Of a stretch of 15,125 nucleotides of DNA, positions 15,094-15,125 are shown piece by piece; position 1 is the first letter of the stretch; each line of letters starts with the position of its first letter. The translations under genes were made by a program, and so were the position numbers. Source of the DNA: DATHWB01 sp040905965 (GTDB lineage: Bacteria; Actinomycetota; Acidimicrobiia; Spongiisociales; ZC4RG35); assembly GCA_040905965.1 (NCBI GenBank), contig JBBDQP010000108.1:1-15125 (forward strand), in the 5' to 3' direction. The notes under the pieces were generated by a model. It was given only the letters and a program-made list of their open reading frames with translations. It searched no databases and was not told where the DNA came from.

Positions 15094-15125
15094 CAACTCT
15101 CTCCCCCCAGGAGCGAAGCGACGTT

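Noticed and set aside
1..15125. CRISPR arrays, tRNA, rRNA or transposase genes
   Set aside because: I saw no regularly spaced repeats, no tRNA cloverleaf pattern, no rRNA sequence and no transposase or integrase motifs on either strand.

Overview
The window is GC-rich and every gene I can support is bacterial. Frequent GTG/TTG starts, stop/start overlaps of the ATGA/GTGA type, an F420-type flavin oxidoreductase-like protein, a DUF885 hydrolase and a giant zinc-ribbon/cyclase/ATPase/TPR protein together suggest a high-GC actinobacterium, most likely of the Acidimicrobiia type. This placement is inference from gene content. A run of exactly 100 N (12196-12295) marks a scaffold join, so the source is a draft or metagenome assembly.

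Layout. (1) 67-1516, plus strand: a small PPOX/F420-type split-barrel protein followed 4 nt later by a zinc alcohol dehydrogenase, forming a two-gene redox unit. (2) 1607-5251, plus strand: a 1214-residue signalling protein with two N-terminal zinc ribbons, a class III cyclase domain with its catalytic residues intact, a P-loop NTPase module and a long TPR-like C-terminus. Its best start is a TTG behind a strong Shine-Dalgarno sequence. A 7-bp inverted repeat separates it from the next, convergent operon. (3) 8139 down to 5308, minus strand: a four-gene operon of TetR regulator, ABC ATPase and two membrane permeases. Each junction overlaps by 4 bp, and the set resembles the mycobacterial Rv2688c-Rv2686c fluoroquinolone exporter. 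Upstream lie a good sigma70-like promoter and a 20-bp near-palindrome. (4) 8275-8766, plus strand: a divergent small lipoprotein. (5) 10045-8825, minus strand: a Bcr/CflA-type MFS drug exporter, flanked on both sides by 67-bp direct repeats differing at one base. (6) 11768-10119, minus strand: a DUF885 family hydrolase. (7) 12195-11813, minus strand: the C-terminal part of a CPPED1-like metallophosphoesterase, cut by the gap. (8) 12296-13657, plus strand, 5' end in the gap: a response regulator/thioredoxin-reductase-like fusion, overlapping by GTGA a cyclic-nucleotide-binding histidine kinase (13654-15018). A GC-rich hairpin follows.

How the genes may work together. Region 3 reads as a self-contained, regulated efflux system, with a second exporter (MFS) nearby on a repeat-bounded segment. 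Region 8 reads as a two-component pair in which the output of the regulator is a flavoprotein rather than a DNA-binding domain, and whose kinase carries a cNMP sensor. The class III cyclase in region 2 could supply such a nucleotide, but nothing in the sequence ties the two together. The least explained structures are the paired 67-bp repeats and the cysteine-free redox domains of the regulator/flavoprotein fusion.
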